Shown here one piece after another: positions 16,131 through 24,682 of a stretch of 41,792 nt of DNA (positions are counted from its first letter, which is position 1; each line of letters opens with the position of its first letter). The DNA comes from CAYHGV01 sp964356135. GTDB taxonomy: Bacteria; Hydrothermota; Tepidihabitantia; CAYHGV01. Under the pieces are notes generated by a model. It was not told the origin of the DNA and did no database searches. It saw only the letters and a list, made by a program, of their open reading frames with translations. The DNA is taken from contig CAYHGV010000009.1 of the NCBI GenBank assembly GCA_964356135.1, positions 1-41,792 on the forward strand, read 5' to 3'. Both the position numbers and the translations under genes were made by a program.

Positions 16131-16984
16131 AACGGGTTGCGGTTCTCGTCGATAGTGTTTGTGGATTATCACCCCAGCTCGCCGCCGGTTTGGGCATACG
16201 GATCATACCCTATTACTGTAATTTTAAAGGGACGAGTTTCAAAGAAGGAGCGAGTTTTGACCGCCTTCAGTTTTATAAAAACTTAAGAACGGTACCTTCC
16301 GATGAATATCCTACCACCTCCGGCCCGACCTTCCAGGATTTAATTGATGCCTACGCCCTGGCTGCTCAGGAAGCGGATGAGCTCGTCCATCTGACACTGT
16401 CCTCTCACTGGACCAAGACCTATGAGCTGGCGCACAAGGTAAAAGCTGAGTTTTCAAAGATAAGAATCGAAGTGGTCGATAGTCAGGTTGCCGTCGGCAG
16501 CCTGGGTTTTTTGGCAATCGAAAGCGCAAAAGTTACCAGCGAAGGCGGATCGATCGAACAGATACTCGAGCGAATTGAAGAAGTTAAACCGAGAAGGGAT
16601 ACGGTGGTGGTGTTTGAAACCCTGAAATACTTAGCCCGGGGAGGGAGAATCGGCAAAGCGAAAGCACTCGTGGGAACCATCCTTTCAATAAAGCCGATTC
16701 TCGGAATCAAAGATGGAATGGCTGTTCCTTTAGCGAAAGTTACGACCAATCAACAGGGTTTAAACTGGATTGTGGCAAAAATCCGCTCCGCAGTCGAGAA
16801 GCTGAAGGGCGAACGAATCGAGGTAATTATTGAGGACATCGACAATCAGAAGTGGACAACCCGGGCAAAAGAGCGGCTCTGCCAGGAGTTTACGGTCGAC
16901 AGACTTTATGAAAGCGCAGCCAGCGTCATAATCGGCACTCATGTTGGGCCGGGAAGCTGGGGGGTCTCGTGGTTCATACCGTAA
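16127..16984 (+). CDS. DegV-family fatty-acid-binding protein (FakB-like)
   Basis: A 285-residue cytoplasmic protein of the DegV family: VAVLVDSVCGLSP at the N-terminus, PTTSGPTFQDLIDAY (about residues 62-76) at the lipid-binding site, VVDSQVAVGSLGFLA, ETLKYLARGGRIGKA and IGTHVGPGSWGVSW at the end. FakB proteins hold a fatty acid while FakA phosphorylates its carboxyl group. The gene overlaps plsY by four bases and the FakA gene by 16 bases, which strongly supports this function over an unassigned DegV role. Confidence 0.9.
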   Translation: MKRVAVLVDSVCGLSPQLAAGLGIRIIPYYCNFKGTSFKEGASFDRLQFYKNLRTVPSDEYPTTSGPTFQDLIDAYALAAQEADELVHLTLSSHWTKTYELAHKVKAEFSKIRIEVVDSQVAVGSLGFLAIESAKVTSEGGSIEQILERIEEVKPRRDTVVVFETLKYLARGGRIGKAKALVGTILSIKPILGIKDGMAVPLAKVTTNQQGLNWIVAKIRSAVEKLKGERIEVIIEDIDNQKWTTRAKERLCQEFTVDRLYESAASVIIGTHVGPGSWGVSWFIP

Positions 16985-18564
16985 CCGAGCTTGACGGTCG
17001 ATTGTTAAAGCGGATGGTTATGTGCGCCTATCAGAATCTGGCGGCGAAGCGGGAACTGGTTGATGCCCTGAATGTTTTTCCGGTTCCGGACGGCGATACC
17101 GGCACCAATATGTGGCTCACTTTGCAAGCAGTAGTTGATGGAATCAATAAAAACGGTGATGACCTTAGCCTCGACGAACTTTTGCCCAGTATTGCCCGTT
17201 ATAGCCTCTTAGGTGCGCGCGGGAATTCCGGGGTCATTCTCTCTCAATTTTTTGGTGGTTTTGCTCAATCATTGGAGGGCAAAAAGACTGCTCGGACCAG
17301 AGAGCTGGCACAGGCGATGAAAATCGGTTTTGAAAAAGCCTACCAAACCGTAGCCAAGCCGATGGAGGGGACGATTTTGACGGTAATGCGCGAGGTGAGT
17401 GTCGAAGCGAACCGTTTCTATCATGAAGATTTAGTCCGCTGGGGGCGTAAAATTCTGGACCGGGCGAAGTCAGCCGAGCGCAAAACCCGGGAGATGCTGC
17501 CGGTTCTTAAACGTGCCGGGGTGACCGATGCGGGCGGTCGCGGTTTTGTGTATGTGCTCGAGGCTTTTATTGCTGCGATCGAAAACAAAAAAATTATACC
17601 GATAGCAAGAAAAATCAAAAAGATGGCGCAGCAGACCAAGGTAGAGATTGCCCGAAAAATTAAAGAAATCCCCCAGTATCGGTATTGCTTTGAGTTTTTT
17701 ATTAATGGAATAAAGGTCAAAATCGAAACCATCAAGCTGAAGTTGCTCGCGTTAGGAGATTCGCTTTTGATCGCAAAGATTAAGAACCTCGTCCATATCC
17801 ATATTCATACCAATCAGCCGGAAACGGTTACAGTCGTAGCGAGAACGTTCGGAGAGGTCAGCCAAATTAAACTCGATGAAATTGGAGTTACACCCAAGGA
17901 TAGAATTACCCGGCATGAATTCGGAGTTTTAACTGTTGTAAGCGGTACGGGTTTGAAGAAGATATTCAAAAATCTGGGCGCAGATATGGTTGTTACCAGT
18001 CGCCGGGCGACTTCGATTAAAGAGCTGCTCGCTGCAATTGAGGAGATGGACGCTCGAACCGTCGTCCTGCTTCCGAATGACGGTAATGCAATCTTAGCAG
18101 CAAACCAGGTGAGCCGGTTGAGCAGAAAGCCGGTGGTCGTCATTCCCACCAGAACGATCCCCGAGGGTATTAACTCGCTTTTGGCGTTCAACCTCGATGA
18201 ATCCCTCCAAAACAATATCCAGGCAATGACCGAGTCAATTCGGGGAGTTAAAAGCGGTTTGGTGAGTATTGCCATTCGACCGAGCACCGGCGAGACGCTT
18301 ACGGTAAAAAAATGTGACTGTATCGGCATCAGCGCTGACCGGATGATTGCCAAAGCCAAAAATCCGGAATCCTGTCTTATTAAACTGGTCCGGGCGCTGA
18401 TCACACCTGAGAGCCAATTGATTACGGTCTTTTACGGGGCAGGAGTAAAAAAACAGACAGCCGGACGTGTGGCACAGATGCTGACGCGAACCTTCCCCGG
18501 GGTCGAGGTGCAATTCTACCACGGGGGTCAACCGATCTATCACTTTCTCGTGGGAGTAGCATAG
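16969..18564 (+). CDS. fakA: Fatty-acid kinase catalytic subunit (FakA-like, DAK2 domain)
   Basis: A 531-residue protein. The N-terminal DAK2 (DhaL-like) ATP-binding domain has VFPVPDGDTGTNMWLTL (about 37-53), whose aspartates bind Mg-ATP, and LLGARGNSGVILSQFFGG. A middle domain follows, and the C-terminal domain is DegV-like (VVLLPNDGNAILAANQ ... VVVIPTRTIPEGINSLLAF). This is the standard FakA/YloV layout and length. It starts at GTG inside the end of the FakB gene. With FakB it converts fatty acids to acyl-phosphates, the PlsY substrate. The source could be scavenged or recycled fatty acids. Confidence 0.92.
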   Translation: MVHTVTELDGRLLKRMVMCAYQNLAAKRELVDALNVFPVPDGDTGTNMWLTLQAVVDGINKNGDDLSLDELLPSIARYSLLGARGNSGVILSQFFGGFAQSLEGKKTARTRELAQAMKIGFEKAYQTVAKPMEGTILTVMREVSVEANRFYHEDLVRWGRKILDRAKSAERKTREMLPVLKRAGVTDAGGRGFVYVLEAFIAAIENKKIIPIARKIKKMAQQTKVEIARKIKEIPQYRYCFEFFINGIKVKIETIKLKLLALGDSLLIAKIKNLVHIHIHTNQPETVTVVARTFGEVSQIKLDEIGVTPKDRITRHEFGVLTVVSGTGLKKIFKNLGADMVVTSRRATSIKELLAAIEEMDARTVVLLPNDGNAILAANQVSRLSRKPVVVIPTRTIPEGINSLLAFNLDESLQNNIQAMTESIRGVKSGLVSIAIRPSTGETLTVKKCDCIGISADRMIAKAKNPESCLIKLVRALITPESQLITVFYGAGVKKQTAGRVAQMLTRTFPGVEVQFYHGGQPIYHFLVGVA

Positions 18565-18626
18565 CCGTGTTGCTATTTTTGTATTGTCCGATTATTTGCC
18601 ACCACTTTCTATAGAGCTCTGCCGGT

Positions 18627-19478
18627 ATGCCCGAACTGCCTGAATTAGAAGTTTTGCGAAACAATCTCGGCCCAAAAATCATCGGCAAGCCAATCGTTGG
18701 GGTCCAGGTCCGCAGTCCGGCGGTCTTAAAAACCCACAGTCCGGATATCGGCGAGCTCATCAACAAGCGTATCGTGGGTATCGAGCGCCGGGGAAAACAC
18801 CTCGTCTTTGTCACCGACTCATTTCTGTTTATAGTTGTCCATCTGATGCGGTCCGGACGGCTCGAGTTTTGTTCGACCGAGAAAGCGGTCAGTCGTTCGA
18901 TTTCATTGAGAATCAAGTTCAATACCGGTCAGGATTTACGATTTGTCGAACCGGTTACCAAAAAGATGATGGCGATTTATGTTGTGCCCGATCTGTCAGT
19001 CATCCCCAGACTCAACCGTACGGGCATCGAACCATTGAGCGCAGATTTTACCCCTGAGCGTCTTAGCGGGCTTGTCCACACCAACAAAATCCAACTCAAA
19101 AAATTTTTAACCGACCAGCGGTTGATCGCCGGAATCGGTAATGCCTATGCTGATGAGATTCTCTACTACGCCAAACTCTCACCCTTAAAAATTACGACCA
19201 AACTCACTGGCAACGAAGTTAGGGTATTGGCATCGGCGATACCTGCGGTATTACGGTCGGCGATCGAAAAGATAAAAGAACGGGTAGGGGGCGGGCTGTT
19301 TCAAAAGGAACACCGAGAATTTCTGGTTGTTCACGGACGAGCCGGTCAACCCTGTCCGGTCTGCGGTACGACGATCCGAGAGATCCGCTACCGCGACCAC
19401 TCTACATTTTATTGCCCGGGTTGCCAGACCGGCGGCAGAATTTTAGCCGACCGCCGCTTTTCGAAATTTCTGAAGTAG
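18627..19478 (+). CDS. mutM: Formamidopyrimidine-DNA glycosylase (Fpg/MutM)
   Basis: A 283-residue base-excision repair enzyme that removes oxidised purines such as 8-oxoguanine. The catalytic N-terminus MPELPELE carries Pro2 and Glu3. The conserved lysine region is RRGKHLVF (about residue 58). Further marks are the H2TH-region IAGIGNAYADEILYYAKLSP (about 170-190) and a C-terminal zinc finger C-x2-C-x16-C-x2-C (PCPVCG ... YCPGCQ, about 246-268). There is no Shine-Dalgarno; a TATAGA box lies 11 bases upstream (18610-18615), but no well-spaced -35 was found. It stands alone between the FakA operon and a secreted protein. Confidence 0.95.
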   Translation: MPELPELEVLRNNLGPKIIGKPIVGVQVRSPAVLKTHSPDIGELINKRIVGIERRGKHLVFVTDSFLFIVVHLMRSGRLEFCSTEKAVSRSISLRIKFNTGQDLRFVEPVTKKMMAIYVVPDLSVIPRLNRTGIEPLSADFTPERLSGLVHTNKIQLKKFLTDQRLIAGIGNAYADEILYYAKLSPLKITTKLTGNEVRVLASAIPAVLRSAIEKIKERVGGGLFQKEHREFLVVHGRAGQPCPVCGTTIREIRYRDHSTFYCPGCQTGGRILADRRFSKFLK

Positions 19479-19490
19479 CCTAATCAAATA

Positions 19491-19519
19491 TTGACAAAAT
19501 TAAAAATAGTTCTTAAGGT
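19491..19519 (+). promoter_or_regulatory. Promoter of the beta-propeller protein gene
   Basis: TTGACA (19491-19496), 17 bp, TAAGGT (19514-19519). It precedes a 38-base leader with a GGGGG ribosome-binding site just before the ATG at 19564. The same TAAGGT -10 recurs in front of the VCBS-protein gene at 30060. Confidence 0.6.
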
Positions 19520-19563
19520 ATTAAACGGAATAGAGGATTAAACTATTTTAACCTGGGGGTAAC

Positions 19564-21180
19564 ATGAATGGGATTGTAAAATGGCTGGTGTTTTTATCAG
19601 GATTAGTGATTCCCTTTGAACTTTCTGCACAAATTGAAAGGTGGGTCTATAAGTATCCTTATAGTTGGTATGCCCGGTCGATTGTTTACGGTTCGGATAA
19701 TGCTGTCTATGCGGCGGGCGGAGTCACTGGGGATTATTATAAGAGTTTTGATTTAACAGTTGTAGGTCTAACCGCGAATGGTGCTGCAAAATGGATTTAT
19801 GATTATGGAGATTGGGCGTGTTGGGGTGGGGCTAATTCGATTGTCAGTGGTTTTGACGGCAACCTCTATGTGGCAGCTTCAGGGAGAAGCTCTGAGAGTG
19901 ATACGGTCGCTGATTTCACAGTCATCAGCCTGACCCCGGGCGGAACCGAACGGTGGGTATATGTTCATCATGAACCAGGATCTGACCCAGAATGGGATTG
20001 GGGTGGGGCTAACTCGGTTACTTACGGCCTTGATGGGAATATATATGCTACCGGGGAAAGCCATGGGGGTGATACCGGAGGTGATATAGTAGTTGTCAGT
20101 ATAACTGCTGATGGAAAGGAACGATGGTGTTACAGGTGTTCCATTCTTGAAAATTATGATAATTGTGGGTATTCTATAGTCTACGGTTCTGATGGTAATA
20201 TCTATCTTACCGGCGAAAGCTACGGAATTTTACCGGCTTTTGTAGTTATTAGCTTAACATCAGAAGGAATAGAGCGGTGGGTTTACAAGCATACCGGACA
20301 TCGCAATTCTTTTCAAAGAGGATATTCTATTTCTTATGGCGTTGACGGAAATATATATGCTACCGGCGTAAGTGCAGATAGTACCAATCCTTACCTGTTC
20401 ACTGTTATTTGTTTGACTTCTGAAGGCAGGGAACGGTGGATTTATAAACATAAAAACCTCCTCAATTCCAGTGGTTGGGCATATTCGATTGTTTTTGGAA
20501 ATGATGGAAATATTTACACGGCAGGGGAAATTTCTAATGACTTTGCAGTGGTTAGTTTAAACTCTGATGGCATGGAACGCTGGGTGTACAGCTTCGACCC
20601 CGAAAATCATGGGGGAAATGCTTACGGCATTATTTATGGTCCTGATGGAAATCTATATGCTGCGGGCGAAAGCGACCGATCATATATTTCGCGATTAACG
20701 GTCATAAGTTTGACTCCTGACGGAACCGAGCGCTGGGTTTACAGGTATAGCAGTTCTCCAACTCTCGCGGGGGATGCAGCATTAGCTTTAGCCTTCGGTT
20801 CAGAAGGTAACCTTTATGTGGCTGGAGAAGAAGGTGGTTATTCTGGAAGTTGGTGGTACTCAGAATTCTTGGTGGTGAGTCTTCATCCAGCCGAGGGAGT
20901 TGAAGAAAAGTTTTACGAGCCGAATTTACGATTATTCTCCGTTTCGGCGTTATTTAAAGAGAATATTAAACTTAAATTCAATAATCGGATTCAAACCCCT
21001 TTAAAAATCACCCTTTACAATTCATTGGGCAGTTCAGTTTTTACCGAATTTCTGCCATCCTGTCCCTCTCGTGTGGTTCTCAGTAACGAAAAAATAAATA
21101 ATCTTCCAGCCGGTGTCTATTTTCTCACTGTGTCAGCCGGAAATATTACTGAAACCATCAAAGCCGTAAAACTGAAATAG
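19564..21180 (+). CDS. Secreted beta-propeller protein with C-terminal sorting tail
   Basis: A 538-residue exported protein. The signal peptide ends near FELSAQ (about residue 23). It is followed by about eight repeats of 45-55 residues built as ERWVYKY ... SIVYGSDGNIYAAGES ... FTVVSLTPDGTERWVY, an SBBP/PQQ-like beta-propeller unit. The last ~85 residues (LRLFSVSALFKENIKL ... LPAGVYFLTVSAGNIT) form a Por/FlgD-type sorting tail. The N-terminal PNP motif of that tail is degenerate. It has no catalytic residues that I recognise and may be a surface binding protein. The gene is visibly more AT-rich than its neighbours and has its own promoter and GGGGG ribosome-binding site. Confidence 0.82.
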   Translation: MNGIVKWLVFLSGLVIPFELSAQIERWVYKYPYSWYARSIVYGSDNAVYAAGGVTGDYYKSFDLTVVGLTANGAAKWIYDYGDWACWGGANSIVSGFDGNLYVAASGRSSESDTVADFTVISLTPGGTERWVYVHHEPGSDPEWDWGGANSVTYGLDGNIYATGESHGGDTGGDIVVVSITADGKERWCYRCSILENYDNCGYSIVYGSDGNIYLTGESYGILPAFVVISLTSEGIERWVYKHTGHRNSFQRGYSISYGVDGNIYATGVSADSTNPYLFTVICLTSEGRERWIYKHKNLLNSSGWAYSIVFGNDGNIYTAGEISNDFAVVSLNSDGMERWVYSFDPENHGGNAYGIIYGPDGNLYAAGESDRSYISRLTVISLTPDGTERWVYRYSSSPTLAGDAALALAFGSEGNLYVAGEEGGYSGSWWYSEFLVVSLHPAEGVEEKFYEPNLRLFSVSALFKENIKLKFNNRIQTPLKITLYNSLGSSVFTEFLPSCPSRVVLSNEKINNLPAGVYFLTVSAGNITETIKAVKLK

Positions 21181-21209
21181 AACTGGGAACAACCGTTACT
21201 TCTAAGTTT

Positions 21210-21467
21210 TTACTTCAATTTCTTAATATGCTTTAATATCCTCGATTTCAGACGGGCAGCAGTATTTTTGTGAATAATTTTATCCTTGGCGGCTTTGTCG
21301 ATTATCCGCTGGATTTCATGATAGCGTTTCAGTGCCGTCGTCTTGGTCTTTGCCCGATGGAGATATTTCAAGGAAGTCTTGAGCAAGGTCTTTTTGGGCT
21401 TATTCCGTTGGTGTCGGCGTTGTGCCTGGCGGGTTCTTTTTAAGACTGAGATTGATTTTTTAGCCAC
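21210..21467 (-). CDS. rpsT: Small ribosomal subunit protein bS20
   Basis: An 85-residue, very basic protein with the S20 pattern: AKKSISVLKRTRQAQRRHQRN at the start, SLKYLHRAKTKT, HEIQRIIDKAAKDKIIHKNTAARLKSRI, then a lysine-rich end. It binds 16S rRNA. It starts at GTG with AAGGAGGA just upstream, read from the minus strand. The predicted promoter lies about 190 bases upstream, leaving a long leader that contains a repeat. bS20 leaders are used for translational feedback in some bacteria, but I see no proof here. Confidence 0.95.
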   Translation of the reverse strand: MAKKSISVLKRTRQAQRRHQRNKPKKTLLKTSLKYLHRAKTKTTALKRYHEIQRIIDKAAKDKIIHKNTAARLKSRILKHIKKLK

Positions 21468-21496
21468 TGTTCCTCCTTCGTTTTATCAAAATTTTC

Positions 21497-21630
21497 AACC
21501 ACAGATAATCAGTCGTTAGGTATTGGTCTTTAGTTCTTAGCCGAACACCGGCTAACCGGCAATAGAAATTGCCATAGCTATTAACCTCAGAACAATCTTT
21601 ATCTGCGTGAATCTGTGTGCATAGGTGGTT
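21497..21630. repeat. AACCAC-bounded intergenic repeat-like element
   Basis: The ends are inverted: AACCACAGATAATCAG at the left and, on the other strand, AACCACCTATGCACACAGAT at the right. ACAGAT-type words recur inside. This resembles the AACCACAGA-class intergenic repeats common in uncultured bacteria, although no second copy is in the window. It occupies most of the 274-base gap between rpsT and murJ and would be part of the rpsT leader. Confidence 0.45.
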
Positions 21631-21658
21631 AATCTTTCTTTTCATTTTATATCTTGCA

Positions 21659-21686
21659 ATTTTAATTGAACTGTGTAAAATGTCAA
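21659..21686 (-). promoter_or_regulatory. Promoter of rpsT
   Basis: On the minus strand TTGACA (21681-21686), 16 bp, TAAAAT (21659-21664). The predicted leader is about 185 bases. Confidence 0.65.
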
Positions 21687-21741
21687 GCGATGAAAAGCAG
21701 TGGTATTCGTACTATCCGGGTAAATCTAAACCAGGTTCGTA

Positions 21742-23337
21742 ATGACACAATCTGATACAAGAACCGGTACCCAGCCTCAAGATAAATTCGAGAAACGGGT
21801 TGGTTCCTTTTCCTTGGGCACCGGCATCAGTCGGGTTTTCGGGCTTGTCCGGGAGAGTGTGTTTGCCTATCTCTTTGGGGCAGGTTTTGCTTCCGACGCA
21901 TTTAACGCCGCATTTCGCATCCCGAATCTCTTACGCGACCTTTTTGCCGAAAGCGCCCTTTCCGCAGCATTTGTGCCGGTCTTTGTCGATAAGTTAGTCA
22001 AAGATAAAAAAGAAGACGTCTGGCGATTCGCCAATAACCTCTTAAATGGATTACTGCTCGTTGTCGGATTGCTGACGGTTGTCGGTATCATCTTCTCGCC
22101 CGCGTTGACCCGGGTAATCACCTGGGGGTTTGAACGGATTCCCGGCAAGTTGGATCTCACTTCTTCCTTGACCCAGGTTATCTTTCCGTTTCTTATTTTT
22201 GTAAGTCTGGCGGCGTGGACGATGGGCATTCTCAACTCTTCGGGCAGTTTTTTCATACCCGGTATCGCCCCTGCCCTTTTTAATGTCGGTTCGATCGTCT
22301 GTGCGGTGCTGCTCTACGGCTATCTTGGTAGAATTGGCGTGCCGCCGATCTACGGCATGGCGATTGGTGTAACGGTCGGGGGGTTGCTCCAGTTCTTGGT
22401 CCAGCTACCGTCGGTTTTCAAGCGCGGCTATCGCTATAAACCGTATCTAAATTTTAAAGACCCGGCGATGCGAAGGGTCCTGAGCCTATGGGGACCGGTA
22501 GCGCTCGGCTATGCCGCCCAGCGGATCAATGTCCTGGTGAACATGTTTATGGCTTCTTTATTAGCCCAAGCCTCGCTCACCTATCTCAACTACGCCTATC
22601 GTCTCATGCACCTGCCGGTCGGTCTGTTTGGAGTAGCGGTCGGGACCGTTTCCCTGCCCGAGTTTTCAAAAGCAGCGGCGGAAAACCGGTTGGACAGCTT
22701 GAAGACTTCATTAGTCCGGGCGATGAACACTGCTTCTTTGCTCACCATCCCGACGAGCGTGCTGTTGATTGTCCTGGCACTACCGATTACCCGGTTGGTC
22801 TACGAACGAGGCAATTTCAACTTTGTCAATTCTCTCAACACGAGCGCCGGGCTGATTCTGTACTCGCTTGGGATCTGGGCGCTGGCCGAGACGAGAAATC
22901 TCGCCAACAGCTTCTACGCCCTCAAGGATGCCCGCACTCCGACCTATGTCGGATTAGGGTCGGTCGTCTTGAACGCGGGTCTGAACTATTCGCTGATGTG
23001 GAAATTCGGATTTAAGGCGTTGGCGTTGGGGACGTCGGTAAGCGCCCTCTTCAACTGTTTTCTGTTGATGTATCTTTTGCATCGGCGGATTGGGGATTGG
23101 GGTGCACGCAAAGTCTTACTCCAGATGATCAAGCTGCTCTTCCTGTCGGCGATTGCCGGTGGTATCGCTTTTGGCTTGAGCTGGCTTTTGAAGTTGAGTT
23201 TGCCTCAAACCGGCTCGGTGCGGTTGCTGGTTGGGGTTGTGGTATCGGGGACTGCCGGGCTGGGAGCGTTCTACCTGGCAGCCCGAATTTTCCGAATATC
23301 CGAAGTCAGTGAATTTTTGAAAAAATTCAAACGCTAA
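21742..23337 (+). CDS. murJ: Lipid II flippase MurJ
   Basis: A 531-residue inner-membrane protein with about 14 transmembrane segments. It has the MurJ/MviN opening GTGISRVFGLVRESVFAYLFGAG, then ASDAFNAAFRIPNLLRDLFAESALSAAFVPVF, with the conserved arginines needed for lipid II transport, and HLPVGLFGVAVGTVSLPEFSK in the middle. It moves the peptidoglycan precursor to the periplasmic face, so the cell has a wall. The ~35 N-terminal residues before the first membrane segment are polar and longer than in many homologues. It ends five bases from the convergent tatA gene. Confidence 0.94.
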   Translation: MTQSDTRTGTQPQDKFEKRVGSFSLGTGISRVFGLVRESVFAYLFGAGFASDAFNAAFRIPNLLRDLFAESALSAAFVPVFVDKLVKDKKEDVWRFANNLLNGLLLVVGLLTVVGIIFSPALTRVITWGFERIPGKLDLTSSLTQVIFPFLIFVSLAAWTMGILNSSGSFFIPGIAPALFNVGSIVCAVLLYGYLGRIGVPPIYGMAIGVTVGGLLQFLVQLPSVFKRGYRYKPYLNFKDPAMRRVLSLWGPVALGYAAQRINVLVNMFMASLLAQASLTYLNYAYRLMHLPVGLFGVAVGTVSLPEFSKAAAENRLDSLKTSLVRAMNTASLLTIPTSVLLIVLALPITRLVYERGNFNFVNSLNTSAGLILYSLGIWALAETRNLANSFYALKDARTPTYVGLGSVVLNAGLNYSLMWKFGFKALALGTSVSALFNCFLLMYLLHRRIGDWGARKVLLQMIKLLFLSAIAGGIAFGLSWLLKLSLPQTGSVRLLVGVVVSGTAGLGAFYLAARIFRISEVSEFLKKFKR

Positions 23338-23342
23338 CCGTT

Positions 23343-23552
23343 TCAGGTTTTTTTCTTAGCCGGCTTATGCTCCGTTTTATTTTCAGCTTCAGTTTCGTCT
23401 TGTGATTCGATGCCACCGCGCAGAGCACTACGAAATTCTTTGATCCCTTTACCGAGGCTGCGTGCCAAATCGGGGATCTTGCGCGCCCCAAAGAGAAGCA
23501 GGATTACTAACAGAATCAGGAGAATTTCTTGCCAGCCGATATTGCCAAACAT
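23343..23552 (-). CDS. tatA: Sec-independent translocase protein TatA/E
   Basis: A 69-residue protein. A short N-terminal membrane helix (IGWQEILLILLVILLLFG) leads into the FGARKIPDLARSLGKGIKEFR amphipathic helix, then a charged tail. This is the standard TatA layout for the pore-forming part of twin-arginine transport. GAGGAGG precedes the ATG. It is the last gene of the ApbE operon, 14 bases behind the DUF4321 gene. TatC is not in the window. Confidence 0.93.
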   Translation of the reverse strand: MFGNIGWQEILLILLVILLLFGARKIPDLARSLGKGIKEFRSALRGGIESQDETEAENKTEHKPAKKKT

Positions 23553-23566
23553 AATCTACCTCCTCG

Positions 23567-23830
23567 TTAGAAAAATTTATATAAGAGATACAGTGCTAAA
23601 AAAATCAAGAGAATCGTAAAAACGGTGATGCTCAGGGTCAGACCGAGAGTGAAGGTGAAAAAACCGAGATTGACGGTGAACGGCGAAAAGCCGATTTCAA
23701 AAGGCTTAAAAAAGAAGTTAGAGACCGGACCGGGATAAAATAATTTCCGTAAAAAGAACGAAAGAACCGCCCCACTAATACCTCCCAGGAAAATACCCAA
23801 AATTAACGGACCAATTCTTCGCTGTGCCAT
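23567..23830 (-). CDS. DUF4321 membrane protein
   Basis: An 87-residue membrane protein: an N-terminal helix (RRIGPLILGIFLGGISGAVLSFFL), a loop with PVSNFFFKPFEIGFSP and a second hydrophobic region of about 40 residues. The pattern ...FEIGFSPFTVNLGFFTFTLGLTLSI fits DUF4321, a family of unknown function often near cell-envelope genes. It overlaps the Gx transporter gene by 28 bases. Confidence 0.65.
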   Translation of the reverse strand: MAQRRIGPLILGIFLGGISGAVLSFFLRKLFYPGPVSNFFFKPFEIGFSPFTVNLGFFTFTLGLTLSITVFTILLIFLALYLLYKFF

Positions 23831-24324
23831 GAACCCTCCCGGGTAAGCTTCTTTAAGACCAGCGCCGACACGACGCCGATCAGGCTGCCACTTACAAGTC
23901 CGAACAGAACGAACAGCGGGGTTAAGAGAAAAACCGATTTCAATGGAAAGAAGAGGAAGTAGGCGATCACCAGCTGAACCAGATTATGGGTTACCCCGCC
24001 CAGCATGCTGACGCCAACGATGGTGATGGGTGGGGAGAGGAATCGTTTGCTCGCGGTCATCACCAAAAGGGCAGCGCCTCCGCCGAATAACGCAAAAAAG
24101 AAGAACGGGCTCAAAAACCGACCGGCGATCAGGGAGCCGATTAAAACCTTGATCAGAAAAACCGAGCAGGCACCGCCGAACCCAAAGAGGTAGAGGCCGA
24201 GAATCACCGCGATGTTGGAAATCCCGAGGCGCAGCCAGGGGACGGGGATGGGCAGAAAATTTTCGAGAGTATAGAGGGCAACTCCCAGAGCACTGACGAT
24301 CGAGATTTTAGTAAGCGATCGCAT
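23803..24324 (-). CDS. Gx transporter family protein (heptaprenyl diphosphate synthase component I-like)
   Basis: A 173-residue membrane protein with five to six helices. It has LYTLENFLPIPVPWLRLGISNIAVILGLYLFG and a glycine-rich LFGGGAALLVM / SMLGGVTHNLVQLVIAY stretch, the family pattern of Hpre_diP_synt_I/Gx transporters, which resemble ECF S-components. Despite the old name, no prenyl synthase activity is implied. Members frequently sit beside NusG domain II proteins, as here (17-base overlap), in loci for flavin- or quinone-linked redox at the membrane. The cargo is unknown. Confidence 0.8.
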   Translation of the reverse strand: MRSLTKISIVSALGVALYTLENFLPIPVPWLRLGISNIAVILGLYLFGFGGACSVFLIKVLIGSLIAGRFLSPFFFFALFGGGAALLVMTASKRFLSPPITIVGVSMLGGVTHNLVQLVIAYFLFFPLKSVFLLTPLFVLFGLVSGSLIGVVSALVLKKLTREGSWHSEELVR

Positions 24325-24682
24325 CTAATCCGGTTGCGCCTTCGATGCGGACGACGATCCCGTTCGGGACGCACGCCAGGACCGCACCCGCGTTTTTGAT
24401 CCGGCCCATCCGCTGGCAGAGTTTGTTCCTGCAGGGTGAGTCCAGCACCCAGACCCCATTCGGGTTGATTCGTATCGAAGTTAGACCTACGGTGCCGGGG
24501 ATGGTCACGGTCGTATCATGAGCGAGGGCTATTCGATGGACGGGAGCGGTCGGCGATTCAATAACGCACTCCACACCCGGTTTTTTAGTATTTCGAGCGA
24601 CCACCAGTGTGACCAGCGACATCGAAAAAATTATAACAAACAAGAGAATATCCGCAAGAGAGAATAATTTAAGAAACTTCAT
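24308..24682 (-). CDS. NusG domain II protein, membrane-anchored
   Basis: A 124-residue protein. One N-terminal helix (LADILLFVIIFSMSLVTLVVA) is followed by an extracytoplasmic domain ending VWVLDSPCRNKLCQRMGRIKNAGAVLACVPNGIVVRIEG. The S-PCxxKxC...G.I...G..laC.PN pattern is that of stand-alone NusG domain II proteins, with three conserved cysteines. It is not a transcription factor. The ATG overlaps the stop of the AmrS-like gene (ATGA). Such proteins occur next to Gx transporters and ApbE and may take part in an envelope redox chain. Confidence 0.85.
   Translation of the reverse strand: MKFLKLFSLADILLFVIIFSMSLVTLVVARNTKKPGVECVIESPTAPVHRIALAHDTTVTIPGTVGLTSIRINPNGVWVLDSPCRNKLCQRMGRIKNAGAVLACVPNGIVVRIEGATGLDAIAY

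Noticed and set aside
18422..18922. 166-codon minus-strand frame across the fakA/fpg junction
   Set aside because: It covers two well-supported genes on the other strand and has no recognisable domain.
21497..21630. bS20 autoregulatory leader or riboswitch
   Set aside because: The stretch looks like an AACCAC-type intergenic repeat. I could not find a conserved regulatory fold.
23803..24324. Heptaprenyl diphosphate synthase enzyme
   Set aside because: The protein is wholly hydrophobic and lacks the DDxxD motifs of prenyl synthases, so the transporter-like family name is used.
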